DNA from: Prevotellaceae bacterium
Lineage (GTDB): Bacteria; Bacteroidota; Bacteroidia; Bacteroidales; UBA932
Reading direction: 5' to 3'
Length of the DNA: 8,049 bases
NCBI GenBank assembly: GCA_031257455.1
Contig: JAIROQ010000016.1
Location: 1 to 8,049 of the forward strand
In this document: in pieces, positions 1 through 6,501 of the stretch
Position numbering within the stretch: position 1 is the first letter of the stretch
How the letters are laid out: every line of letters starts with the position of its first letter
Position numbers and translations under genes: made by a program
The notes under the pieces: generated by a model
Databases searched by the model: none
What the model saw: only the letters and a program-made list of their open reading frames with translations
Told to the model about the DNA's origin: nothing

Positions 1-1
1 A

Positions 2-94
2 AAACTGACCGAAGAAGATATGCTCAAAAAGAAGCTAATTGCCGCTCAACGAGCTCTTGACAGAATCCAAAAACAACTTAATAGCGCAGCGTGA
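2..94 (+). CDS. 3' end of an unidentified + strand gene (partial)
   Basis: Reading from base 2, an open frame runs off the left edge of the window and ends at TGA 92-94. The visible 30 residues end in ALDRIQKQLNSAA and are strongly helix-forming and charged (EED, KKK, QRALDRIQKQL), like a C-terminal helix or short coiled coil. An intrinsic terminator in the same direction lies 45 bases after the stop, which supports a real gene end on this strand. The gene is convergent with the DUF2442-type gene on the other strand. The family is not recognisable from so short a tail, so no function is proposed. Confidence 0.55.
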   Translation, partial: KLTEEDMLKKKLIAAQRALDRIQKQLNSAA

Positions 95-138
95 GGTGAT
101 AAGTTATATAGAAGATACGGCGAAGATTTGCCTCCTGC

Positions 139-162
139 AATACCACAAATGTGGTATTTTTT
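139..162 (+). terminator. Rho-independent terminator of the left-edge gene
   Basis: AATACCAC (139-146), loop AAAT, then GTGGTATT (151-158) form a perfect 8-bp stem. It is followed directly by more T, giving a six-T run at 157-162. The T-run lies only on the + strand side, so the terminator serves the + strand gene ending at 94. Read on the minus strand there is no T-tract after the stem. Confidence 0.8.
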
Positions 163-167
163 GAAGT

Positions 168-205
168 GAGAGTGGAGAGTGGAGAATGGAGAATGGAGAG
201 TGGAG
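168..205. repeat. Tandem heptamer repeat GAGARTG, copy 1
   Basis: Five perfect tandem heptamers (GAGAGTG, GAGAGTG, GAGAATG, GAGAATG, GAGAGTG) plus a partial GAG. The only variable position is G/A at base 5. The same heptamer family recurs in inverse orientation at 652-674 and 7623-7636, always in intergenic DNA. Bases 185-205 are a perfect 21-bp inverted match to 654-674. Short tandem heptamer repeats scattered between genes are known from several bacterial groups (classically cyanobacteria); assigning this one to a named family would need a search. Confidence 0.85.
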
Positions 206-226
206 GTCACGCCGTTAGGCGTGGCC
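205..226. repeat. Hairpin GGTCACGCC-GTTA-GGCGTGGCC
   Basis: GGTCACGCC (205-213) and GGCGTGGCC (218-226) form a 9-bp stem with one G-T pair around a GTTA loop. It begins on the last base of the heptamer array and is followed nine bases later by a second hairpin, so the two look like parts of one composite intergenic repeat. There is no T-run after it on the + strand, so it is not a typical terminator in that direction. Confidence 0.7.
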
Positions 227-234
227 TGTGAATA

Positions 235-266
235 ACCCCCATCCAGCCGAAGGCGCAGATGGGGGT
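235..266 (-). terminator. Hairpin downstream of the DUF2442 gene, possible terminator
   Basis: ACCCCCAT (235-242) pairs with ATGGGGGT (259-266), extended by C243-G258. Inside is a smaller GCC-GAA-GGC hairpin (246-254). On the minus strand the stem comes 11 bases after the stop codon at 278 and is followed by TTATT, so it could terminate the DUF2442-type gene. The T-tract is short, and the element is fused to the repeats on its left. It may equally be a dispersed REP-like element that happens to lie here. Confidence 0.5.
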
Positions 267-277
267 ATTTCGTAATG

Positions 278-538
278 CTATGGCAGGGGTAGGGTAACAG
301 TATCCGCCGCATGAACGACTAATGGGTCGTTATCATCGTAAAAGAAGCTTTCAAAACTGATATCTTCGTCAATGGCTTCCCAGTGCAATCCCTCGGGAGA
401 CTGTTTCCATACAGCGCGTTGTCGGGGAGATGCCCGTCTCAATCTCGGATAATGCCGCAGGCATTGGCTGAATATTTCGCCTTTTGTCGTTTCGATGTAT
501 AGTTGTTCACCGGTAAACCAAAGTTTTTGAATTTTCAT
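278..538 (-). CDS. DUF2442 family protein
   Basis: This 86-residue protein starts at ATG (538-536) as MKIQKLWFTG. It matches the layout I know for DUF2442: an N-terminal strand pair in which the protein 'reads' a small sequence (LYIETTKGEIFSQCL, 13-27), then YPRLRRASPRQR (30-41) and the W..IDEDISFESFF block (53-67). The Y/FP.L..A...Q/R and W...DEDI signatures are the basis for the call. Many members sit beside a DUF4160 gene in toxin-antitoxin-like pairs. No such partner is adjacent here, so this copy is solitary. The function of the family is not established. The gene has its own promoter candidate (595-629) and lies between inverted copies of the heptamer repeat (168-205 and 652-674), as if carried in a small cassette. 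An overlapping longer minus-strand frame at 46-312 is not credible because it runs through the repeats. Confidence 0.8.
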   Translation of the reverse strand: MKIQKLWFTGEQLYIETTKGEIFSQCLRHYPRLRRASPRQRAVWKQSPEGLHWEAIDEDISFESFFYDDNDPLVVHAADTVTLPLP

Positions 539-580
539 GGCTATATCCTTTTAAGTATAATGTCGGCATCGTTATATTTA

Positions 581-599
581 ATTTGTTTATTGAACAAAT
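581..599. promoter_or_regulatory. Inverted repeat over the DUF2442 promoter, candidate operator
   Basis: ATTTGTT (581-587), spacer TATTG, AACAAAT (593-599): a perfect 7-bp inverted repeat overlapping the proposed -7 element and transcription start of the DUF2442-type gene. The position would suit binding by a dimeric repressor, or a hairpin at the very 5' end of the transcript. No cognate regulator is identifiable in the window. Confidence 0.4.
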
Positions 600-629
600 G
601 TAGCTGTTTTTTTTAAAACATAAAACAAA
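595..629 (-). promoter_or_regulatory. Bacteroidota-type promoter candidate for the DUF2442 gene
   Basis: On the minus strand TTTG (629-626) is followed after 23 bases by TACATTTG (602-595). This fits the Bacteroidota consensus TTTG / TAnnTTTG at -33 and -7, at the long end of the spacing I know for it. Transcription would start near 588, giving a leader of about 50 bases before the ATG at 538. Confidence 0.55.
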
Positions 630-651
630 GCGTTAAAAAAAACCGTCCAAA

Positions 652-674
652 CTCTCCACTCTCCATTCTCCATT
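652..674. repeat. Heptamer repeat CAYTCTC, copy 2 (inverted)
   Basis: CTCTC, CACTCTC (657-663), CATTCTC (664-670) and a final CATT form the reverse complement of the array at 168-205. The last 21 bases (654-674) match 185-205 perfectly in inverted orientation. The repeat overlaps the TAA stop codon of the histidine kinase (673-675) by two bases, so the terminal codon may be partly derived from the repeat. Confidence 0.85.
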
Positions 675-3600
675 AAACAAGCAGCACGGTGAAGCAGGCG
701 CCGCCCCATCCGGAACGGGTATAGGTAATATGGCCGCCTTCCTGTTCGATGATTTTTTTGCTTATGGCCAGCCCGAGTCCACTGCCGCTGCCTTTGGTCG
801 TGAAGTTCGGGGTAAATAATTTTTCCTGCAGGCGTTCGTCCACGCCGCTGCCGTTATCTTCCACAGCAATAGCATAGCCGCCGCCCTGTTCCGAGAGGGT
901 TACGGCAATGCGTCCGTCCGGCTGCGTTTGGACGGCCTGCATGGCATTGGTCAGCAAATTCACCAATACACGCAATAACTGGTCGGCATGCCCGTTCACG
1001 GTGGCCTTTTCGACATTTATGCGCCATTCAAAACGGATGTTTTCATATCCGGCAAATAATGGCTTCAGGTCGTCCAACAGGGCATTCAGCGATACTTTTT
1101 CCGGGTTGCCTTCCGGAGCTTTGGCAAAGTTGGAAAATTCCGATGCGGTTTTTGCCAATGTATTTATTTGTTCCAAGAGCGCGGCTGCCAAGTCATCGAA
1201 ACGGTCTTCCCATGCCGGCGCATTTTCTTTTTTCAGGCGTACCAGATGTTGTATGCTCAGGCGCATGGGGGTTAAGGGATTTTTTATTTCATGCGCAATC
1301 TGCCGCGCCATTTCGCGCCATGCGCTTTCGCGTTCGCTCCGCGCCAGCTTGCGGGCGCTTTCTTCCAGTGCGTCCACCATCTGGTTATAAGCGCGGATTA
1401 AATCGCCGAGTTCATCTTTTCCCGGATAGGCGATGTGTTCCATTTTTTTGGTTACATCCAACGCCTGCATGTTGCGCCGCACGATTTGCAAAGGGCGCAG
1501 CAGGCGGTTGGTCAGGGCCGTTCCCAGCAGCAGGGCGGCAATCAATGCTAAAATATAGACATTGATAATGGCCGTAACAATCGCCGAAGCCGCGCGGATA
1601 TCCTGCATCCGCCGGGAAAAATAGGGGATATTCACATAGGCGACCGTTTGCCCCTGCAAATTATAATAGGCCGCATATACCGAATAAAACGACAGGTTGC
1701 CTATTTGTTCCTTATGTACAAAATACAAAGTCTTCCCGGCGGACAGGGTTGCGAACGCCGCCCGGTGCATGCGGAAACTTTGCAACTGTTTTTCGAATAT
1801 TTCCGGCCGCGAAGTGGTTACCAGCCGCCCGCTGAGGTCATACATATTTATATCTACCTGCATACTGTTGGAAAGCTGCATCAGTTCCCTGTCCAGCGTC
1901 CATAAATTCGTATGGTAAATAGCGGGGGCGTCCTTCAAGAGGTAATCCAGTTGCGTCAAGACGGTTTGCATCCTGTCGCTCCGCTGTGTCATGGCATTTT
2001 CGCGGAAGCGGTGAATATTGTAAAGCACCGTGCCTATCGCCGTGCAAAGGATGGAAAGCCCAAAGGATGCTATTAATAACACGGCTATCTTCCGGCGAAA
2101 GGTGTTTTCAGAAAACCGCCAATGCAAAGGTATTCCCGCTGCCGCCAATAAAACCGCCAAGCCGGCAGCAAAAACAAAAAACAGGTAGGAAAATAAAATC
2201 AACACATCCCAAAAAGCATGCACCGTACGGCTGATAACTACCGTATAGCGTGCATCCGAATGAAAGAAGAAATGCGCATGTCCGTTTGCAATCATTTTGG
2301 TTTTCCCGGAAAATTCCGCCGGCTGTTCGTAGGGATAGCGAATGGTGCCGCTTGAGGCGACTAAGCGATTTCCGGCATATTTGGCGCAGGAATAACCGGC
2401 CGGCAGCGGGACGCCGCCTGCGCCTTTTTTATCCATCAATAATTCGGGATACCCCTCCCCTCCCGACAATAATTTGGAATCTATTTCCAAAAAGACATAC
2501 GTTTCGTTCCCTTTGCCATCAGGGTAATGCAGCGCTCCGAGATAGCTGTTGCGACCGTTATCATTCGCCAAATAATAGAAGACCGTGTCTAAGCGCATGC
2601 CGTATTTTTCTATCTCTTTTGCAAAAAATTCCCGGCAGCCGACCTCTCCCTCCTCCCCTTCTACTTGCAATGTGGCGTTGTGCGGACAAATGGTCAATTG
2701 CAAATCGTAATTTTGCAGGTATCCCTGAAAATACCGTTGCAGGAGATAGTGATGAACGGTTTCCGCCGGCGTCTGTTGTTCGATATAATTCGTCAGTGTC
2801 GTATCTTCCGCGAGGCCGGTGGCCATTTCTTCTAAAAAAAACTCGGCGGACGGGTCATGTTCCGGTATCAGCTTATCCGCCCATATCCCGATTTGCAAAC
2901 TTTCTTTCTGCCGTTCGTAAATGCCCAGTGTTAGCAAGGTATATAGCGCAGCAATAAAAATAAAAACCAAGAGATACCCGCGCGGTTTGAAGGGGTATTT
3001 TTTTGCAAGGAAACGGCGCAGCATCATGTAGAGCAAGAGGAACAGCGTAGCGAAAAGCAAGGCGACAATGCTATAGGCAATAAACGTGCAGAAGGTTAGT
3101 TTATCCAACTGCGGGAGGTGCAATGGAATGGTGGCATTGAGGATTAACGACCGCCAGACGTAATGTATAAAACAACCTAAACCGGCAATGGCTATCCATC
3201 CTGTTATTGTTGCCCATCGCGGATTTCCGGCGGTACAGGCTTTGGATTTTTTATATTGCCGCAAAAGCATCACGCCCATGAAAAAGAGGAACAGTGCGTG
3301 CAACAAAAGGCTTCCCAACGAGGGTATCAGCCACGAATCGGCATACAGGGACGGACGGAACAGGGTGAAACTGCTATTGTGCAGGCAAGTTTGCCCGAGC
3401 ATGACGCCGCCACGCAATATGCCTAAAAGCGCTATCGCTACTGCGCATGCCCAGGGAGCGGCAAAATAATGTTGCGCTAAAAACAAACCGGCAATGATTA
3501 GCGCCAGCGCCAACCAACGGTAAAATAAATTTTCGGAAGTATTATTGCCCTCTTCAAACGCCAGCGCAAACAACGGTTTTCCGGTTGCAGTCGAAAGGAT

Positions 3601-4107
3601 ATTCCGGTCGCCGGCATGGACGGGCAATACATCGCTCACGCCGGCAGACGCTAAAAACGGCGCGAGTTGCGTTTGCAAAAAATCATTTTCATAGGAATAG
3701 CCGCGCTTGATTAACACGGCCGTTACTGTTCGCAAGGAGTCGCGTACACGGGCTTGCGCTACATACCAGCTATGTCCTAATTGCACAAAGGCCGGCAAGG
3801 TATCAATGGCGAGCAATTCGCTTTCGGCAACGGCGATGTCGTTGGTCGTCCATGACTGCAATTGCCCATTGACAAAACAAAAGGCGGAAACAGCACGGTC
3901 ATCAACCACCAAAGGCGATTGTGCACACAGTTGTTCGGCGGCTAATTCGGCTGTTTGCTGCTTTTCGAGTAATTGCCTTTCACATTTTCGGATAGCCGAT
4001 GCGTAAAACCGGCCGGTGGAGTAATTTGTCAGCGAATAGCCGAAAAGCGTTGCCGCCGCTGCGAAACACAGCAGGGACAGTATTCCGGTAAGCTGTTTTT
4101 TTTGCAT
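673..4107 (-). CDS. Large multi-pass sensor histidine kinase, NtrY-like catalytic core
   Basis: A 1144-residue membrane histidine kinase, expected in the inner membrane, that autophosphorylates on His939. About ten hydrophobic segments are visible, near residues 5-24, 197-212, 218-236, 262-283, 299-317, 338-363, 378-396, 632-657, 673-695 and 842-866. The positive-inside rule gives three extracytoplasmic regions: 25-195, 397-631 and 696-841. A HAMP domain (about 862-914) leads to the HisKA helix with HEIKNPLTPMRLSIQHL (939-955), typical of NtrY relatives. The ATPase domain has the N box NLLTNAMQAV (1050-1059), G1 DNGSG (1084-1088), F box LFTPNFTTK (1097-1105) and G2 GSGSGLGLA (1106-1114); all key residues are present. 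There is no receiver domain and no response regulator in the window, so partner and signal are unknown. It starts 57 bases after rlmH on the same strand with no clear promoter between, so co-transcription is likely. Start MQKKQL gives a proper N-terminal membrane anchor. Confidence 0.9.
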   Translation of the reverse strand: MQKKQLTGILSLLCFAAAATLFGYSLTNYSTGRFYASAIRKCERQLLEKQQTAELAAEQLCAQSPLVVDDRAVSAFCFVNGQLQSWTTNDIAVAESELLAIDTLPAFVQLGHSWYVAQARVRDSLRTVTAVLIKRGYSYENDFLQTQLAPFLASAGVSDVLPVHAGDRNILSTATGKPLFALAFEEGNNTSENLFYRWLALALIIAGLFLAQHYFAAPWACAVAIALLGILRGGVMLGQTCLHNSSFTLFRPSLYADSWLIPSLGSLLLHALFLFFMGVMLLRQYKKSKACTAGNPRWATITGWIAIAGLGCFIHYVWRSLILNATIPLHLPQLDKLTFCTFIAYSIVALLFATLFLLLYMMLRRFLAKKYPFKPRGYLLVFIFIAALYTLLTLGIYERQKESLQIGIWADKLIPEHDPSAEFFLEEMATGLAEDTTLTNYIEQQTPAETVHHYLLQRYFQGYLQNYDLQLTICPHNATLQVEGEEGEVGCREFFAKEIEKYGMRLDTVFYYLANDNGRNSYLGALHYPDGKGNETYVFLEIDSKLLSGGEGYPELLMDKKGAGGVPLPAGYSCAKYAGNRLVASSGTIRYPYEQPAEFSGKTKMIANGHAHFFFHSDARYTVVISRTVHAFWDVLILFSYLFFVFAAGLAVLLAAAGIPLHWRFSENTFRRKIAVLLIASFGLSILCTAIGTVLYNIHRFRENAMTQRSDRMQTVLTQLDYLLKDAPAIYHTNLWTLDRELMQLSNSMQVDINMYDLSGRLVTTSRPEIFEKQLQSFRMHRAAFATLSAGKTLYFVHKEQIGNLSFYSVYAAYYNLQGQTVAYVNIPYFSRRMQDIRAASAIVTAIINVYILALIAALLLGTALTNRLLRPLQIVRRNMQALDVTKKMEHIAYPGKDELGDLIRAYNQMVDALEESARKLARSERESAWREMARQIAHEIKNPLTPMRLSIQHLVRLKKENAPAWEDRFDDLAAALLEQINTLAKTASEFSNFAKAPEGNPEKVSLNALLDDLKPLFAGYENIRFEWRINVEKATVNGHADQLLRVLVNLLTNAMQAVQTQPDGRIAVTLSEQGGGYAIAVEDNGSGVDERLQEKLFTPNFTTKGSGSGLGLAISKKIIEQEGGHITYTRSGWGGACFTVLLV

Positions 4108-4164
4108 CTTTATTTAAATCGTGAAACGTGGAGTAAACTAATATTACGCTTCTCGTATCCCGCG

Positions 4165-4638
4165 TTACTTATGATGATACGGCTCTCCTTTAATAATCGT
4201 AAACGCACGGTATAATTGTTCCGTAAAAATCAGCCGCGCCATTTGGTGCGAAAACGTCAGCCGCGAAAGCGAAACCTTTCCCGCAGCTTTGCGGTATGCT
4301 TCTTCCGAAAATCCATAAGCGCCGCCAACGGCAAATACCAACGATTTGGAGCTATACAACATTTTTTGCCGGATAAATTCCGCCATTTCTTCCGATGAAA
4401 AAACCGTTCCGTTTTCGTCTAATAAAAATAATTCATCCGTTTCGGACAGCTGCGATAACAAGATTTTCCCCTCCTGTAATTTCAATTCTTCCACCGGTAA
4501 TGATTTTGCATTCCTGACGTCCGGCAATTCTTTGCGGGTATAATTCACGTAACGCTGCAAGCGTTTTTCATATACTTCCAACCCTTCCCGCAAATACGTA
4601 TCCGTAGTTTTTCCGATGGCAAGCAATGCTATTTTCAT
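4165..4638 (-). CDS. rlmH: 23S rRNA pseudouridine(1915)-N3 methyltransferase RlmH
   Basis: RlmH is a cytoplasmic SPOUT methyltransferase that uses S-adenosylmethionine to methylate N3 of pseudouridine 1915 in helix 69 of 23S rRNA, on the assembled 70S ribosome. The 157-residue product has the usual length (about 155-159) and the expected order: N-terminal strand MKIALLAIGKT, LDENG (73-77), the knot loop FAVGGAYGF (102-110) that binds SAM, the conserved LTFSHQMARLIFTEQLYRA (127-145), and the C-terminal YHH (154-156). I chose the ATG at 4638-4636 rather than an upstream ATG at 4680, because the extra 14 residues (MFDTLHARL...) overlap the LysM gene and do not belong to the family. This start overlaps the LysM stop as ATGA, implying translational coupling. 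Confidence 0.96.
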   Translation of the reverse strand: MKIALLAIGKTTDTYLREGLEVYEKRLQRYVNYTRKELPDVRNAKSLPVEELKLQEGKILLSQLSETDELFLLDENGTVFSSEEMAEFIRQKMLYSSKSLVFAVGGAYGFSEEAYRKAAGKVSLSRLTFSHQMARLIFTEQLYRAFTIIKGEPYHHK

Positions 4639-6479
4639 AGTTTTTCTATGTTGTAATCGGGCGTGTAGCGTATCAAACACGATTCCACATTGACCAGCCC
4701 GTTAGCGGAATTGCCGTTATGCTTAAACCGGTATTTCGTTTGCAGTAATTGCGGATTATAGACCGGCAAATAATCTTCAAAATTCTTTCCATAGCGCATG
4801 ATTGCCCGAAGGAAATAATTAAACGTGTCGTAGCCTTGAAAAGCATACTGAGAGGGGTCGGTTTTATATTTTTCATAAAATTCCATGACAAATTTTTGCA
4901 CCTGTTCGGTGGAATAATCTATGAAAAACGGCACCACCAAATGCAAATTCAATGTATGCAGGTATTTTATATCCATTGTTTCAAAATTACGCCAACGCTC
5001 CGTGCCGTACAACGTAATGTTATAGCGGTTACGAAAGGTAAACAGGTATAAATTCGCCGCAATATCGGACACCATTGCATCATCGTGGGAAGCTATCAGC
5101 ACACAGTTCATTTTGTCTTCTACCAATAATTTTTCCAGCGTATCCCGTACGGCAGCGCCTTTCACCACTTGGTGCGCAAGCATTTTCACACTGTCCGTTC
5201 TTGCGCCCAACAAATGTTTATATTCTTGCACCAGCAATGCTTCCCGGCCATCTTCATGGTATATGAGGATAATATTTGTCTGTGGTTGCGCAAGCAGATG
5301 GTCTATCAATTTTTTCTGCCGGCAGTAAGCCGGCGGGCTTAGTTGCAATAGATACGGGTTATCAACAGTCAGCTCTTCCGTATTGGGGTCCAGCGGCGAC
5401 ACTATTTTAATATGACGTTCTTTGGCTAACTGCGCCACCGGCTTAAAATTATCGGCATAGACCGGCCCGATGATAATATCCTGCTGCTGCAAAGTTCCCT
5501 GCTGCAACAAGGCTTCCACGTCTTTGTCATAAAAACTGTCGTACACCGAAAGTTCTAACGACAGTCCTTCCTGCTTTAAATTTTCAATAGCCAGCAATGC
5601 GCCTTCGTAGAAGGAAAGAAAGTTCTCCGGGCTTTTTGACTTTGCCGTCAACGTATCGTCTATATCGCGCAACAGCGGCAGCAGCAAAGCCGCTTTGATG
5701 GTTGCCGTAAACGGCTGCGACGGCAACCAGGCAGGAGCGGCTTTCAAATCCTGATAAACCGGCGTTTCCACGACAGCATGCAATTGCAATACCGCCCCTG
5801 CCTGCAGTTCCTCATCTACAAAGGCGTTCGGATTTAACCGCTGCAGTTCCTGCACGGTGGTATGGTATCTTTTGGCAATTCCCCACAATGTTTCGTGCGG
5901 TTGTACCGTATGATATAATGACGTATCCGCATAAAATTCTTCCGGCGTCCCGCCGTAGCGAACAGAAGCCGTATCGGCCGTTGTACCCGTTGCCTTTTCA
6001 TCCGTTGCCGGAGGAATTTGCAATAACGTTCCGGGTTGCAGTTTTTCCTTGAAAAACGCTTCGGGGGTCAGCTGACGCAGCGTGGCCGCCGGCACGTCAT
6101 ATTTGTCTGCTATATCCGATAATGTTTCGCCGGGCTTCACCAAATGATATGCCGGCCTCGCTTGCCTGACGGCAGCAGGCTCTTCCACCGGCTCTTTCAC
6201 CGGCTCTTTTACCGGCTCTTTCACCGGCACTCTCAACGTTTGCCCTTCTTTTAGTCCTTCGGAAAGTTCGGGATTATTTTCCGTGAGCTGTTCAATGGTT
6301 ACTCCGTATGCCTTGCTTAACGAATAAAGCGTTTGTCCTTTTTGTACCACATGGATGTAATACACTTTTCCATTGATGCGGGTTTTTTCCGTAGATTTTT
6401 GTACAGGAACCTGCGCTTGGGAAACCGCACAAAACGCCGCCAGCAAAAGCGTACAAATTATTTTCGATGACTTTTTCAT
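4635..6479 (-). CDS. Exported LysM protein with three LysM motifs and a periplasmic-binding-like domain
   Basis: A 614-residue exported protein. Residues 1-22 form a signal peptide (MKKSSK, LLLAAF core, cleavage about AVSQA|Q); the Cys at 17 follows Phe and does not make a lipobox. Three LysM motifs, the ~45-residue modules that bind the glycan of peptidoglycan, lie near 41-85 (VVQKGQTLYSLSKAYGV), 111-156 (LVKPGETLSDIADKYDV) and 189-233 (TVQPHETLWGIAKRYHT). The first two are joined by a VKEP-type repeat linker (86-101). Residues about 250-565 look like a type I periplasmic-binding/receptor fold of the LivK or LpoA kind: YEGALLAIENL (281-291), DIIIGPVYADNFKPVAQLAKERHIKIVSPL (334-353), and Y481GTERW followed by FQGYDTFNYFLRA (537-549). 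The role is not known. Anchoring to the wall plus binding of a small ligand, or LpoA-like control of a wall enzyme, are both plausible. It follows purC after 22 bases and overlaps rlmH by ATGA, so it is an operon member. Confidence 0.88.
   Translation of the reverse strand: MKKSSKIICTLLLAAFCAVSQAQVPVQKSTEKTRINGKVYYIHVVQKGQTLYSLSKAYGVTIEQLTENNPELSEGLKEGQTLRVPVKEPVKEPVKEPVEEPAAVRQARPAYHLVKPGETLSDIADKYDVPAATLRQLTPEAFFKEKLQPGTLLQIPPATDEKATGTTADTASVRYGGTPEEFYADTSLYHTVQPHETLWGIAKRYHTTVQELQRLNPNAFVDEELQAGAVLQLHAVVETPVYQDLKAAPAWLPSQPFTATIKAALLLPLLRDIDDTLTAKSKSPENFLSFYEGALLAIENLKQEGLSLELSVYDSFYDKDVEALLQQGTLQQQDIIIGPVYADNFKPVAQLAKERHIKIVSPLDPNTEELTVDNPYLLQLSPPAYCRQKKLIDHLLAQPQTNIILIYHEDGREALLVQEYKHLLGARTDSVKMLAHQVVKGAAVRDTLEKLLVEDKMNCVLIASHDDAMVSDIAANLYLFTFRNRYNITLYGTERWRNFETMDIKYLHTLNLHLVVPFFIDYSTEQVQKFVMEFYEKYKTDPSQYAFQGYDTFNYFLRAIMRYGKNFEDYLPVYNPQLLQTKYRFKHNGNSANGLVNVESCLIRYTPDYNIEKL
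6180..6227. repeat. 12-bp tandem repeat inside the LysM gene (VKEP linker)
   Basis: Four tandem 12-mers of the form CTCTTTCACCGG, differing at one or two bases, encode the VKEPVKEPVKEPVEEP linker between LysM motifs 1 and 2 on the minus strand. The period keeps the reading frame, so copy-number change would alter only linker length. Pro/Lys/Glu-rich spacers of this kind are common in proteins that span or bind the cell wall. Confidence 0.85.
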
Positions 6480-6501
6480 CTGAAAGAAATATTAAATTTT
6501 A

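Noticed and set aside
46..312. Minus-strand 88-codon frame overlapping the DUF2442 gene end
   Set aside because: It runs through the terminator, heptamer repeats and hairpins, and its product is low-complexity and overlaps a recognised gene.
603..650. Intrinsic terminator for the kinase gene
   Set aside because: There is an eight-T run on the minus strand, but no convincing GC-rich stem directly before it.
168..674. Insertion sequence with terminal inverted repeats
   Set aside because: No transposase is encoded inside, no flanking target duplication is evident, and the terminal repeats are simple heptamers also present elsewhere. Only a passive cassette is considered.
908..1565. Two + strand frames of 160 and 168 codons antisense to the kinase catalytic domain
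   Set aside because: They mirror the conserved HisKA/ATPase coding region and have no family features or expression signals of their own.
2250..2957. 235-codon + strand frame antisense to the kinase
   Set aside because: It lies inside a well-supported kinase gene; the product is rich in R, P and S with no recognisable domain, typical of a shadow frame.
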